Shown piece after piece: positions 42,540 through 52,349 of a stretch of DNA of 64,000 nucleotides; within the stretch, counting starts at the first letter, position 1, and each line of letters opens with the position of its first letter. The stretch is from Shewanella violacea DSS12 (GTDB lineage: Bacteria > Pseudomonadota > Gammaproteobacteria > Enterobacterales > Shewanellaceae), in assembly GCF_000091325.1 (NCBI RefSeq), contig NC_014012.1:2772824-2836823 (forward strand). The letters run 5' to 3'. Below the pieces are notes generated by a model, which was not told where the DNA came from, did not search any database, and was given only the letters and a program-made list of their open reading frames with translations. The position numbers were made by a program, and so were the translations under genes.

Positions 42540-43445
42540 ATGAGACATCTAAAAGCTTTTCATATTTTTCATGTAGCCGCATCATCACTTAGCTATAGTG
42601 ACGCCGCAGAGAAACTCTGTATTACCCATGGTGCTGTGAGTAAGCAGATAAAGATATTAGAAGCCTACCTTGGGCAGAGTTTATATTATCGTCAGGGGCG
42701 AAACGTACGCCTGACCCGAGAGGGGGAGCTGCTAAAAAGTTATACCGAGCAAGCCTTTCTAGCCTTGAATGCAGGTATCCAAAAGTTATCCCAAATGCAA
42801 GATGCCTATCTTGAAATATCCTGTGAACCCACATTGACCATGCGCTGGTTGATGCCAAGGTTATCCAACTTTTACCAAGATAATCCCCATGCCGATGTGA
42901 GGCTATCCACCGCCGGAGGGCCCGTACGACTTGGAACAAATGGAATATCCTTGGCCATAAGACGTGATGATTTTGAGTCATTAGAAGATAACCAAATCAC
43001 TGAATTAGTCCATGAATGGATGGGGCCTGTATGTTCACCTGAGTATTGGCAAAAGATAAAAGATGAGTTGAGTCAGATGAAAGTGCTTCATAGCCAGACC
43101 AGGCCTCAAGCCTGGTCAGACTGGAACAGGCAGGCTGGTGCGAACTCTTTAGCCAAACTTCCTCCTCTGGCTCAGCAAAGCTTCGCCCACTTTTACTTCT
43201 GTCTCCAGGCCGCAACCGATGGACTTGGGCTTGCCATGGGGTCTTATCCTATGGTGGCCGACGATATCATCAGGGGCAAGCTCATTGCCCCTTTCGGCTT
43301 TAGCCAATCAGGGCAAGGTTACATTTTGCTCAGTCAGCAAGTGAATAGTGATGACCCGTTAGAGTCTAGGTTTATCCACTGGCTAAAGAAGAATATGGCT
43401 CAGTGTATTCCTGATAGCAGCTTAATCGCTACAAGGACTGAATGA
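42540..43445 (+). CDS. LysR-family regulator, GcvA-like
   Basis: The protein has 301 residues. The helix-turn-helix (SYSDAAEKLCITHGAVSKQI) and following LEAYLGQSLYYRQGRNVRLT are typical. The PLAT segment of GcvA-like members appears as SCEPTLTMRWLMPRLSNFYQ. It is divergent from the LysE-type exporter with 97 bases between starts. Confidence 0.9.
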   Translation: MRHLKAFHIFHVAASSLSYSDAAEKLCITHGAVSKQIKILEAYLGQSLYYRQGRNVRLTREGELLKSYTEQAFLALNAGIQKLSQMQDAYLEISCEPTLTMRWLMPRLSNFYQDNPHADVRLSTAGGPVRLGTNGISLAIRRDDFESLEDNQITELVHEWMGPVCSPEYWQKIKDELSQMKVLHSQTRPQAWSDWNRQAGANSLAKLPPLAQQSFAHFYFCLQAATDGLGLAMGSYPMVADDIIRGKLIAPFGFSQSGQGYILLSQQVNSDDPLESRFIHWLKKNMAQCIPDSSLIATRTE

Positions 43446-43514
43446 CTGACGCCTATTCTGACGATTGGCCGGACTGCCAAGCGTCACAGGCTTGCAAATA
43501 ACACCTGTAAGCCG

Positions 43515-44552
43515 TTACTTATCGCGCCAGATCATTACCTGAGCCTCTTCACCACTCTTACGAGTCGCTCGGTACATGCCTTCGGTATTAAATGGCGTAG
43601 CGATATTGCCGCGATGATCGATGGCGATAACGCCCCCGGTACCACCAGCGGTAATCAGCCTTTGATTGATGACCTCATCCGCCGCCTGAATAATCGACTT
43701 ATGCTGATATTTAACCTTAGCGCAGATATCTCCAGCCACTTGATAGCGAATGAAGTATTCTCCGTGGCCCGTCGCCGATACGGCGCAAACACCATTTTCA
43801 GCATAGGTTCCCGCCCCTATGATTGGAGAATCACCAATCCGTCCATAACGCTTATTGGTCATGCCCCCCGTCGACGTGCCGGCGCTGATATTACCAAGCT
43901 TATCGAGAGCGACAGCGCCTACGGTACCCACCTTATATTCGGTATCTAGCTCACTGTGGGCGGCGAGATAATCTTTATTTTCCTGCTTGGCTTTCTCCAT
44001 CTTAGCCTTAGCGCGCTGTAGTGCTAGATATCTATGTTGAGTGTCGAAGCTTTCATTGGCAACCAGTGACACACCTTGAGTCAAGGCAAACTCCTCGGCG
44101 CCTTCACCATAGAGCATGACGTGAACGGATTTATCCATGACTAAACGGGCTAAATCTATGGGGTTTTTGATGTGTTGCACCCCAGCGACGGCGCCGGCAT
44201 TCATGGTTTTACCATCCATGATGGAAGCATCCATCTCATGTTGTTCATTATGGGTATAGACAGCGCCCTTACCCGCATTAAAAAATGGCGAGTTCTCCAG
44301 CACATTAATGGCCTTAGTCACGGCATCAAGACTCGAGCCGCCCTTGTCCAAAACATGGTAACCAGCATCCACGGCTTCCTTTAACTTGTCTCGGTAAGCC
44401 TGTTCTTTCTCAGGGGTAAAGTTGCTGGGCTTAATCGTCCCAGCACCACCATGAATTGCGATAGCAAATGGCTTGTCATCAGCCCAGGTTATTGAACTTG
44501 AGACACTTGAAATAGCCAGTAAAATGGCGAGTATTTTGTTTTTATTTTTCAC
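43515..44552 (-). CDS. iaaA: Isoaspartyl peptidase/L-asparaginase, Ntn-hydrolase type
   Basis: The protein has 345 residues with a signal peptide (KILAILLAISSVSSSITWA), so it is likely periplasmic. N-terminal HGGAGTI, the autoprocessing site before Thr in YKVGTVGAVAL, and GTSTGGMTNKRYGRIGDSPI are hallmarks of the EcAIII/plant asparaginase family. Cleavage before that Thr creates the alpha and beta subunits and the catalytic N-terminal threonine. It removes isoaspartyl residues from peptides and hydrolyses asparagine. Confidence 0.92.
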   Translation of the reverse strand: MKNKNKILAILLAISSVSSSITWADDKPFAIAIHGGAGTIKPSNFTPEKEQAYRDKLKEAVDAGYHVLDKGGSSLDAVTKAINVLENSPFFNAGKGAVYTHNEQHEMDASIMDGKTMNAGAVAGVQHIKNPIDLARLVMDKSVHVMLYGEGAEEFALTQGVSLVANESFDTQHRYLALQRAKAKMEKAKQENKDYLAAHSELDTEYKVGTVGAVALDKLGNISAGTSTGGMTNKRYGRIGDSPIIGAGTYAENGVCAVSATGHGEYFIRYQVAGDICAKVKYQHKSIIQAADEVINQRLITAGGTGGVIAIDHRGNIATPFNTEGMYRATRKSGEEAQVMIWRDK

Positions 44553-44688
44553 TTCTAAGGCCTTTATTTTGTATTTGCACTATTTGTAACCATTTTTAAC
44601 GCTAATTACAATCATAAGCTTGCTAGAAATCAATTATATAGTGACAATATACTCAGCCTTTTTTACTGACTAAATAGAGCCCGATTTT

Positions 44689-46551
44689 TTGCAATTATCT
44701 TCTTTCCGCTTATGGTCATTAAGCCTCATTTTTATGGGCAGCATGCTCAGCAGTTTTTCCGTAGTGGCTAATGACTTCCTGACTTTAAATATTAGCGGCG
44801 TTAATTCGGCGCTGACCCGTAATGTTAAGGCCCATCTGGGGAACCTGCCCACATCAAACGTTCAACGCAGGGCCTATATTTTCAATGCCGAAGATAACAT
44901 CAAAGCCGCACTCCACTCCTTAGGTTATTACCATGTTCAGATGGAGCAAGATGTTACGAGTCCTGATGAGGGTCCCTGGACTCTTGCTATCTCTATTAGC
45001 CCAGGAGAGCCCACACGTATCGCTTGGGTAGACGTACACTTCGAGGGTGAAATCCTCGACGATGATTTCATCTTGCAATGGCTCGACAAGATATCCATCA
45101 AGCCTGGGGACATTCTCGATCACGGCAAGTATGAAAGGGTCAAATCACAACTGATCTCATACACCTTGGCCCGAGGTTATTTCGATGGCAAATATATTGA
45201 GTCGTCCATTGAGATCAATCGTGACCTTAACAGTGCAAAAGTCACCCTACATTATGACTCAGGCCCTAGATACCATATAGGGACTGTCCGTTTTGAGGGT
45301 CACACACTGCAGCAAGGTCTATTAAACGAATTAGTCCCATTCGAGAAAAACTCCCCCTATAGCACCGGCAGTTTAGCCAATTTAAACCGTGAATTAATGG
45401 ACACAGGCTACTTTTCAAACATCAAGATACTGCCTCAGGTGGATAAGGCTGAGGGACTCTTTGTGCCAATTAAGGTCGAATTGAGCCCTAAGCCCAGTCA
45501 CTCTATCGAACTCGGTTTAGGTGTCGATTTTGGTAAAACGGCATCTGCGGATAACGAATTGGAACCTAGGATAAGCATCAACTGGCGTACGCCGCAGATC
45601 AACAGCTACGGCCACTCACTAGAAACCAGTTTGGAATGGTCCCGTAACAGTCCTAAATATCTAGCCACTTACACTATCCCACTGACTCATCCTTTAGATG
45701 ATCAACTAAAAATTCGCTTCGGAATACTCAAAGATCAATACGGTGTGACTCAGGTCTTCGATGAAGAAAAAAATAAGTACGTCAACACCGGAGAGCTCGA
45801 AGGGACAAAAAAATTATTTGCCATCATACGTCAACAGAGGCTCAAGCATAACTGGATACTCAGTTACTCTGTTGAAGCCATGAAAGAAACCTATAAACAG
45901 TTTGGCAGCGAAAATTACTCACCCGAGTTCATTCTTTTAGGCACTAACCTATCTAAGACGAGCCGAGGTGATAACACCTTAGACCCCAAATCAGGCTTTT
46001 TTCAGTATTACAGTATCCAGTATGCCGATCCCTCCTTGGGCTCTGGTATTCGCTTGACGCATATTCAAACTAAGTACAAGTGGATCAATACTTTTTATGA
46101 AAAACACAGAATTGTCTCTCGGCTAGATTTAGGCATCAACTTGGCCGATGAAGCAGACTTAGCCCTTATTCCGCCCTCATTACGCTTTTTTGCTGGCGGA
46201 GACCAGAGTATCAGGGCTTATAGCTATCAGGAACTTGGGCCTCATATCGATTACATTAATGATGATGGCACTAAAGGTAGAGAAGTTGTCGGTGGCCGCT
46301 ATTTGATGGTGGGCAGTCTAGAGTATCAATATTACGTGACCCCCTCCTGGCGTATTGGCACTTTTATCGATGCGGGTAATGCATTCGATGTTAACCAGAT
46401 AGAGCCCATAGTCTCTGTTGGTGGCGGCATCCACTGGATCTCTCCCATAGGCCCGATAAAACTCGATTTAGGCTTCGGTGTTAAAGGGACTGAGACAGAT
46501 ACCATGGACAGACCCTGGCGAATTCATTTGACCATGGGAGCCGTGCTATGA
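44689..46551 (+). CDS. tamA: TamA, outer-membrane Omp85-family protein
   Basis: The protein has 620 residues with a probable TTG start; an ATG at 44734 would cut into the signal peptide. A signal (LWSLSLIFMGSMLSSFSVVA) is followed by three POTRA-like repeats (about 28-260) and a C-terminal beta-barrel with LRFFAGGDQSIRAYSYQELG, the conserved loop-6 (VRGY-like) motif, and the ending GPIKLDLGFGVKG then RIHLTMGAVL. It works with TamB in moving lipids or outer-membrane proteins. It overlaps tamB by 4 bases. Confidence 0.95.
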   Translation: MQLSSFRLWSLSLIFMGSMLSSFSVVANDFLTLNISGVNSALTRNVKAHLGNLPTSNVQRRAYIFNAEDNIKAALHSLGYYHVQMEQDVTSPDEGPWTLAISISPGEPTRIAWVDVHFEGEILDDDFILQWLDKISIKPGDILDHGKYERVKSQLISYTLARGYFDGKYIESSIEINRDLNSAKVTLHYDSGPRYHIGTVRFEGHTLQQGLLNELVPFEKNSPYSTGSLANLNRELMDTGYFSNIKILPQVDKAEGLFVPIKVELSPKPSHSIELGLGVDFGKTASADNELEPRISINWRTPQINSYGHSLETSLEWSRNSPKYLATYTIPLTHPLDDQLKIRFGILKDQYGVTQVFDEEKNKYVNTGELEGTKKLFAIIRQQRLKHNWILSYSVEAMKETYKQFGSENYSPEFILLGTNLSKTSRGDNTLDPKSGFFQYYSIQYADPSLGSGIRLTHIQTKYKWINTFYEKHRIVSRLDLGINLADEADLALIPPSLRFFAGGDQSIRAYSYQELGPHIDYINDDGTKGREVVGGRYLMVGSLEYQYYVTPSWRIGTFIDAGNAFDVNQIEPIVSVGGGIHWISPIGPIKLDLGFGVKGTETDTMDRPWRIHLTMGAVL

Positions 46552-49500
46552 GCCAAGAATCAAATAATCTTGACCTAAATAAAACTGGTCAGCCTGATAA
46601 ACCAAGCTCAGGAAAACCTGAGAAAAACACCGGCGTTCTATACACACTTTGGCGCAGCTTTAAGCTTGTTTCACGTACTTTAGTCTACATCCCACTGGGA
46701 CTTCTTATTACCTTGGCTCTATTAATCGGCACCCATATAGGTAGCCGGATAACTGTGTTACTGGCAGAGACCTTAGTCCCTGACCTGCAGATAACTTATG
46801 TCGCTGGTACGATTAATGACAGCTTAGTGGTCACAGATGTTCATTGGCAGATGCCAGGAGTGGCCGTAGAACTGGATGATTTAACCTTAGACTGGCACCC
46901 CTTGTGCCTGCTGCGCAAACAGCTTTGTGTAGAAGAACTCGTCGCCGCTAGAGTCAGTGTCGACATAGATACCGACAATTTTGAAGAAGACCAGCGAGAA
47001 GACATTGCTGAACGAGTCGATTTAATCACAGGAACAGATAAAGAAGTCGCTCCAGATGACAGTGAGGCAGATGCAGAATCGAGTCTAATCGCTAACCAAG
47101 AGATCACCCTGCCTTTCGGCATAGACTTGACCAAGGCAGACTTAGCCAATATCAAAGTCAGGGTCGATGATATGCATTTCAATGCATCTCGACTGCAAGC
47201 TCAGGCCCAATGGCAAGAAACTGGGATTAGGGTTAACAGCTTAAAAACGGTTGGACTATTCGTCGATATTCCCCTGGCAAGTGATCATGTCAACACTGAT
47301 GACCAAGTTTACGCGGATGCTGATAAGCCAGACAGCAAAGGGGTCGTGAATTGGGCAATGGCCAAGCTACCCCAAGTATTTATGCCTATTCCCGTATTTG
47401 CCGAGCAAGTGTCCTTCACTGACAGTCATCTGCGACTCGGACACAGAGACGATCTTTTCCCCCAGATAGACTTTGAAGCCAGTTACCACAGCTTTCTCGT
47501 CCATATCGAGAATCTTCAGCTAGAGCACACCTATGGTAAGGTCGAACTTGAAGGTGAAATATCCCTCATCGATGATTACCCTATGGATTTTACGGCAGAT
47601 ATGAATGCCACCCATGTCGATGAAATACCAGAATTAGAACGCCAACATGCCAGTTTAGAAGTCACTGGAGGCTTTAATAAACTCAAGATAACATCCAGTG
47701 GTAATGGTCACATGGACTATTCACTCACCGGTGATATCGCACTGGCTGACCCTAAGCTGACTTATCACCTTGCTGTCACATCTAAACAGCTTGCTTGGCC
47801 CTTAGACACCAATACCTATTCAGCTCAGTCTGTAAAACTGAAAAGTGATGGTGATCTCGACCGTCAACAACTGACGTTTTCAGGACAAGTTATTACACCT
47901 TTCCACCCCATTTTAGCTATCGATACCCAGTTTACTCATAGCGGCTCTGAGGTCGAAGTAGAACATTTCAGAGCCAAGGGCAAGCTAGGTGAGGTAGAAG
48001 TGTCCGGCCATGCCAGTTACGGAGAGACTATCAGTTGGGATGCATCTATCAATATAATAGATTTTGATATGGAGCAGCTGACATTACCCCTTGAAAATCC
48101 CTTGCCTGAGAGCTTCATCAGCGGCAGATTTAACACCCGAGGTAAGGTTGAGAATAAACAATGGCAAGTCGCTATTGCTCAATCTGATTTAAGCGGTGAA
48201 ATTCAAGGATATCCTTTTCATCTCATCGGCGATCTCAGTATCGATGATAAACTTCAACTCAGTGCCGATAGCTTAAAGTTGAGTGCCTTACAGTCAGTAT
48301 TAACCATTTCGGGCACCGCAAATCAAAACTGGTCAGTCAATGCCATACTCGATGTCCCTGAGCTAAGCCTCTGGCACCCTGATGCATCAGGCAGTATCAA
48401 GGCTAAAATTAATGTATCGGGTAATAGTGACCATCCAGAAGTCAGAGTCTCGGCCAATGCACTGGATCTACAATTTGGGCATTTAAATCTAGAACAAGCC
48501 CTGATTAAAGCCATCTATCAGCCACTGGATAATCATGAATTTTCTCTAATGGTACGTACCGGAGAGTTCAAACATGACGCGATTAAGCTAGACTCCATCA
48601 GGCTAAATATTAAGGGCAATGAGCAAGAACAACAGCTAGACTTGCACACATTAGGGGACTATATACTCGATAGCCAAGTATATTCAAAATTCAATATCGA
48701 CACCGAAGCAATAGACGCTAAGATCAACAAATTAAACCTGAGTGCAGCCTTAGGAGATTGGTCTTTAGAGGCGCCGTTTAATGTATCTTGGGACAACCTG
48801 AGTCAGACAGGCCTAGTTAATACCTTTTGCTGGCTCAACACCCATGGCAAACTTTGTCTGGATGACCAAGTCGAACTGGGGGCTAATGGTGATGCTAGTG
48901 TGAAGTTTCAGGGAGATATAGGCGCCATTCTGGCACCTTTACTGCCCAAAAATATGAAATGGCAAGCACCAGCAATTTTATCATCACATCTAATATGGGC
49001 CAAAGATACTAAACCCACAGGATCCTTGAAACTCGATTTTGACCCCGGTCATGTCAGCCTAAAGAATAACAAACGCAATCTTGAACTCGGCTATAAGACA
49101 CTCTCACTGCACGCTTCATTAGATGAGAAGAGATTATCGACCCTATTGCGATTCGATTCACAGGATATCGCCAGCTGGGAAGGAAAACTCGACATAGCGG
49201 TAACCCCGGACCGAACGCTATCTGGTTATACTAAATTACATAAAGTTAACCTAAGGGCATTAGCAGGATTTTTACCTCAGCTTGAAACCATAGAGGGCAA
49301 AATATCCAGCGAATTGAGGATAGCGGGCACCTTAGATGAACCCGATGTTTCCGGTAAAATGCAGCTAGAAAATGGTGAACTCCTAGCAGCAGCTAACCCT
49401 ACCTTATTTGAAGATATCAAGTTTACAGTGTCACTATTGGGTCAAGATGCCCGACTCTATGGCACCTGGAAAATGGGAGAGGGTCAGGCTAAGCTCAAAG

Positions 49501-50501
49501 GCAACCTAGACTGGAGCACAGGCGAGCTCAATGGCAATATCCAAGTCGATGGTAAAGACTTAGTGATCATTCAACCTCCTCTTGCCATCATTAATGTCTC
49601 TCCCAATCTTGATTTTATTTTCAATAAAAACAGTTTCCATATCAAGGGTGACATAGATATACCCTCGGGCCATATCAATATAGTGCAACTGCCCGAAGGC
49701 GGTGTCGAGGTATCCAAAGATGTGATATTTAACGACAGCATCTCCACAGGAAAAATCGATAAGCATCCATTGGCGCTAACCTCTGATATCAAGATTAAAC
49801 TCGCAGATAATTTGATAATAGATGGCATGGGCCTGAGAGGAAAATTACAAGGCGTTTTAGAGTTAAAACAAGAGGCCTTTAAACCCCCCTTGCTCTATGG
49901 CGATATACGCGTCATCGATGGTATGTATAAGTTCATGGGTCAAACCTTAGATATTAAGAAAGGTGAAGTGCAGTTTATTGGCCCATTGGAGGTCCCTAAC
50001 CTTAATATCGAGGCAGTGAGAGAGATTAAAGATGAAGATGTGGTGGCAGGTGTAAGGATCACAGGTACACCACACAAACCCATAGTCACCTTGTTCTCTA
50101 ATCCAAGCAAGGAGCAAGCCGAAATTCTGTCATACATCATCATGGGCACTGGATTTCATAGCAATGATAATCAACAGAGCACAGGCTTGATGCTAGGAGC
50201 GGCATTAAGTTTGAGTAATCAGATCGGGGGAGGAGCAGTTAACAATATCGGCGACTCGGCAACGAGTTTGATCGAAAAACTTGGGTTTTCAAATGTTCAG
50301 CTCGATGCCAATGACGACGGTCGAGTAGCGATCAGCGGCTTCATCGGCGAAGATCTCATGGTGAAGTATGGCCATGGTGTCTTTAATCCAGGTTATGAGA
50401 TGACAGTCAGGTATTACCTACTGTCCCAGCTCTATTTAGAATCCGTTTCAGGCACATTGGAACAAACACTGGATATCTATTATAACTTCGATATTGATTA
50501 G
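46548..50501 (+). CDS. tamB: TamB, inner-membrane/periplasmic AsmA-like protein
   Basis: The protein has 1317 residues. One N-terminal transmembrane helix (about 35-58, LVYIPLGLLITLALLIGTHI) is followed by a long beta-rich body and the C-terminal TamB domain (about 1000-1317; VASLFSNPS-like ITGTPHKPIVTLFSNPSKEQ, then the ending YNFDID). It bridges the periplasm to TamA. The last 147 coding bases are the first unit of a five-copy tandem array, and the other four copies lie behind the stop. The 4-base overlap ATGA with tamA suggests coupled translation. Confidence 0.95.
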   Translation: MSQESNNLDLNKTGQPDKPSSGKPEKNTGVLYTLWRSFKLVSRTLVYIPLGLLITLALLIGTHIGSRITVLLAETLVPDLQITYVAGTINDSLVVTDVHWQMPGVAVELDDLTLDWHPLCLLRKQLCVEELVAARVSVDIDTDNFEEDQREDIAERVDLITGTDKEVAPDDSEADAESSLIANQEITLPFGIDLTKADLANIKVRVDDMHFNASRLQAQAQWQETGIRVNSLKTVGLFVDIPLASDHVNTDDQVYADADKPDSKGVVNWAMAKLPQVFMPIPVFAEQVSFTDSHLRLGHRDDLFPQIDFEASYHSFLVHIENLQLEHTYGKVELEGEISLIDDYPMDFTADMNATHVDEIPELERQHASLEVTGGFNKLKITSSGNGHMDYSLTGDIALADPKLTYHLAVTSKQLAWPLDTNTYSAQSVKLKSDGDLDRQQLTFSGQVITPFHPILAIDTQFTHSGSEVEVEHFRAKGKLGEVEVSGHASYGETISWDASINIIDFDMEQLTLPLENPLPESFISGRFNTRGKVENKQWQVAIAQSDLSGEIQGYPFHLIGDLSIDDKLQLSADSLKLSALQSVLTISGTANQNWSVNAILDVPELSLWHPDASGSIKAKINVSGNSDHPEVRVSANALDLQFGHLNLEQALIKAIYQPLDNHEFSLMVRTGEFKHDAIKLDSIRLNIKGNEQEQQLDLHTLGDYILDSQVYSKFNIDTEAIDAKINKLNLSAALGDWSLEAPFNVSWDNLSQTGLVNTFCWLNTHGKLCLDDQVELGANGDASVKFQGDIGAILAPLLPKNMKWQAPAILSSHLIWAKDTKPTGSLKLDFDPGHVSLKNNKRNLELGYKTLSLHASLDEKRLSTLLRFDSQDIASWEGKLDIAVTPDRTLSGYTKLHKVNLRALAGFLPQLETIEGKISSELRIAGTLDEPDVSGKMQLENGELLAAANPTLFEDIKFTVSLLGQDARLYGTWKMGEGQAKLKGNLDWSTGELNGNIQVDGKDLVIIQPPLAIINVSPNLDFIFNKNSFHIKGDIDIPSGHINIVQLPEGGVEVSKDVIFNDSISTGKIDKHPLALTSDIKIKLADNLIIDGMGLRGKLQGVLELKQEAFKPPLLYGDIRVIDGMYKFMGQTLDIKKGEVQFIGPLEVPNLNIEAVREIKDEDVVAGVRITGTPHKPIVTLFSNPSKEQAEILSYIIMGTGFHSNDNQQSTGLMLGAALSLSNQIGGGAVNNIGDSATSLIEKLGFSNVQLDANDDGRVAISGFIGEDLMVKYGHGVFNPGYEMTVRYYLLSQLYLESVSGTLEQTLDIYYNFDID

Positions 50502-51205
50502 CTATACCAATCGGTATAAGAGACCTCATGGTGAAATATGGCCATGGTGTCTTTAATCCAGGTTATGAGATGACTGTCATCGTATTACCTACTGTCCCAG
50601 CTCTATTTAGAATCCGTTTCAGGCACATTGGAACAAACACTGGATATCTATTATAACTTCGATATTGATTAGCTATACCAATCGGTATAAGAGACCTCAT
50701 GGTGAAATATGGCCATGGTGTCTTTAATCCAGGTTTGAGATGACAGTCAGGTATTACCTACTGTCCCAGCTCTATTTAGAATCCGTTTCAGGCACATTGG
50801 AACAAACACTGGATATCTATTATAACTTCGATATTGATTAGCTATACCAATCGGTATAAGAGACCTCATGGTGAAGTATGGCCATGAGGTCTCTAATCCA
50901 GGTTATGAGATGACAGTCAGGTATTACCTAACTGTCACAACTGTATTTAGAATCCGTTTCAGGCACATTGGAACAAACACTGGATATCTATTATAACTTC
51001 GATATTGATTAGCTATGCCAATCGGTATAAGAGACCTCATGATGAAATATGGCCATGGTGTCTTTAATCCAGGTTATGAGATGACTGTCAGCGTATTACC
51101 TACTGTCCCAACTGTATTTAGAATCGGTTTCAGGCACTTTGGAACAAACACTGGATATCTATTATAACTTCGATATTGATTAGCTATACCAATCGGTATT
51201 AGAAG
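50355..51205 (+). repeat. Five tandem ~170-bp copies of the tamB 3' end
   Basis: Units begin at 50355, 50525, 50696, 50865 and 51036 (lengths 170, 171, 169, 171 and about 170). The first unit is the real end of tamB plus its stop. The others carry the same sequence from CTCATGGTGAA to ATTGATTAG, with point changes and small indels that break the frame. Each unit ends with ATACCAATCGGTAT (one copy ATGCC). Confidence 0.93.
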
Positions 51206-51234
51206 TCTGGAGTTAAGATCTTTCTTCGCCCAAG

Positions 51235-51262
51235 AAAAAACCGCTCATAGGAGCGGTTTTTT
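51235..51262. terminator. Bidirectional terminator between tamB array and fadR
   Basis: AAAAAACCGCTC and GAGCGGTTTTTT pair perfectly around a 4-base loop and serve both strands: 24 bases after the fadR stop on minus, and behind the tamB repeats on plus. Confidence 0.88.
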
Positions 51263-51285
51263 ACTGAGTAACAAGCTGATAAAGA

Positions 51286-52035
51286 TTAATCGGCAGATTG
51301 AGATTGACTGTTTTTAAACCTCTGCCACACCTTACCGCTGTTAATACCATAACTGCGCATCAAAGCGGGTATCGCGTTGTGGTTCTTCTCTTCCGCTAGT
51401 TGCCTAAGTCCTTCATAAAACTCGAATGCTAGTTCTCTCGCTTTAGGAATGGTGAAATAATCTTTACCGACTCGACTATAGAGGCCTTTGAACCCGTTAA
51501 GGATCAACACATAGAGTGGATTACCTGAATTGAAAGCCAAAATATGATGCAACTGATAATCAAAATCCACATAGGCCTGAGGATCATCATCTAGCGTCGA
51601 TATCTGCTCCAATACTTCCAGTACTTTATCTGGATTATGGCGAACCGCGCCCTTGAAATAAATAGCACTTATATTGGTTCTAGCCGAAAGTAGCTGCTCC
51701 AAAAGTACAGGTTCACCCGCCGGGTTGAGATCGGCAATGGTCTCAAGCACATTGAGGCTAGAGCTTTCCCAAATATCATTGACTCGGGTAGGCTTACCAT
51801 GTTGAATCGTCAACCAACCGTCTCTGGCCAATCGCTGAAGTACTTCTCTTAGTGTGGTTCGTGTAACACCAATTAATTCAGAAAGCTCACGCTCTGCAGG
51901 CAAGATCGTACCTGGTGGGAACTTATCTTCCCAAATCGATCGGACTATGTATTTTTCAGCAAAGCTCGCCGGTCCTTTAGCCTCAATAATACCTGAATCT
52001 TTTGAAGTTAAAGGAGCGTTTTGGGCAGTTGTCAT
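51286..52035 (-). CDS. fadR: FadR, fatty-acid metabolism regulator
   Basis: The protein has 249 residues. The winged helix is almost identical to that of E. coli FadR: FPPGTILPAERELSELIGVT then RTTLREVLQRLARDGWLTIQ. The C-terminal acyl-CoA-binding domain is of usual length. FadR activates fatty-acid synthesis genes and represses degradation; long acyl-CoA releases it from DNA. It is divergent from nhaB, the common gammaproteobacterial arrangement. An alternative start just before SFAEKYIV is possible. Confidence 0.95.
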   Translation of the reverse strand: MTTAQNAPLTSKDSGIIEAKGPASFAEKYIVRSIWEDKFPPGTILPAERELSELIGVTRTTLREVLQRLARDGWLTIQHGKPTRVNDIWESSSLNVLETIADLNPAGEPVLLEQLLSARTNISAIYFKGAVRHNPDKVLEVLEQISTLDDDPQAYVDFDYQLHHILAFNSGNPLYVLILNGFKGLYSRVGKDYFTIPKARELAFEFYEGLRQLAEEKNHNAIPALMRSYGINSGKVWQRFKNSQSQSAD

Positions 52036-52349
52036 CGGGTTACTTTTCCCACTCTAGTTCGTGTTTTTAGATAACTGATCATACCAGAGCGCCAAGAAAT
52101 GGATACCTAATATGAAATAATACTGGTTAAGATCAAAGTTTACTTTCTCAAAAAAGAACAGAATCCCCCTCTGCTCGCGGTTTTGAGACATTTTTTCTTT
52201 TTTAATCTAATTTTTAAGCTATTTTTAAGCAATAGATGTGACTAAGGTATTAAATTAATGGTTTCTTTACGCTAAACTGAAGCAATTCGAAAAGTTTGTA
52301 TTTTTTTTACAAACAATCATATATATATATATCAATTTGAGAGGGTGCC
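52036..52349. other. fadR-nhaB divergent intergenic region
   Basis: The 314 AT-rich bases hold an inverted repeat GTTTGTA-T7-TACAAAC (52294-52314) and an (AT)n tract (52320-52332) just before nhaB. No FadR-like palindrome was found by eye. Confidence 0.5.

Noticed and set aside
50355-51205. Tandem units behind tamB as a CRISPR array
   Set aside because: There are no unique spacers; the units are whole copies of a gene end.
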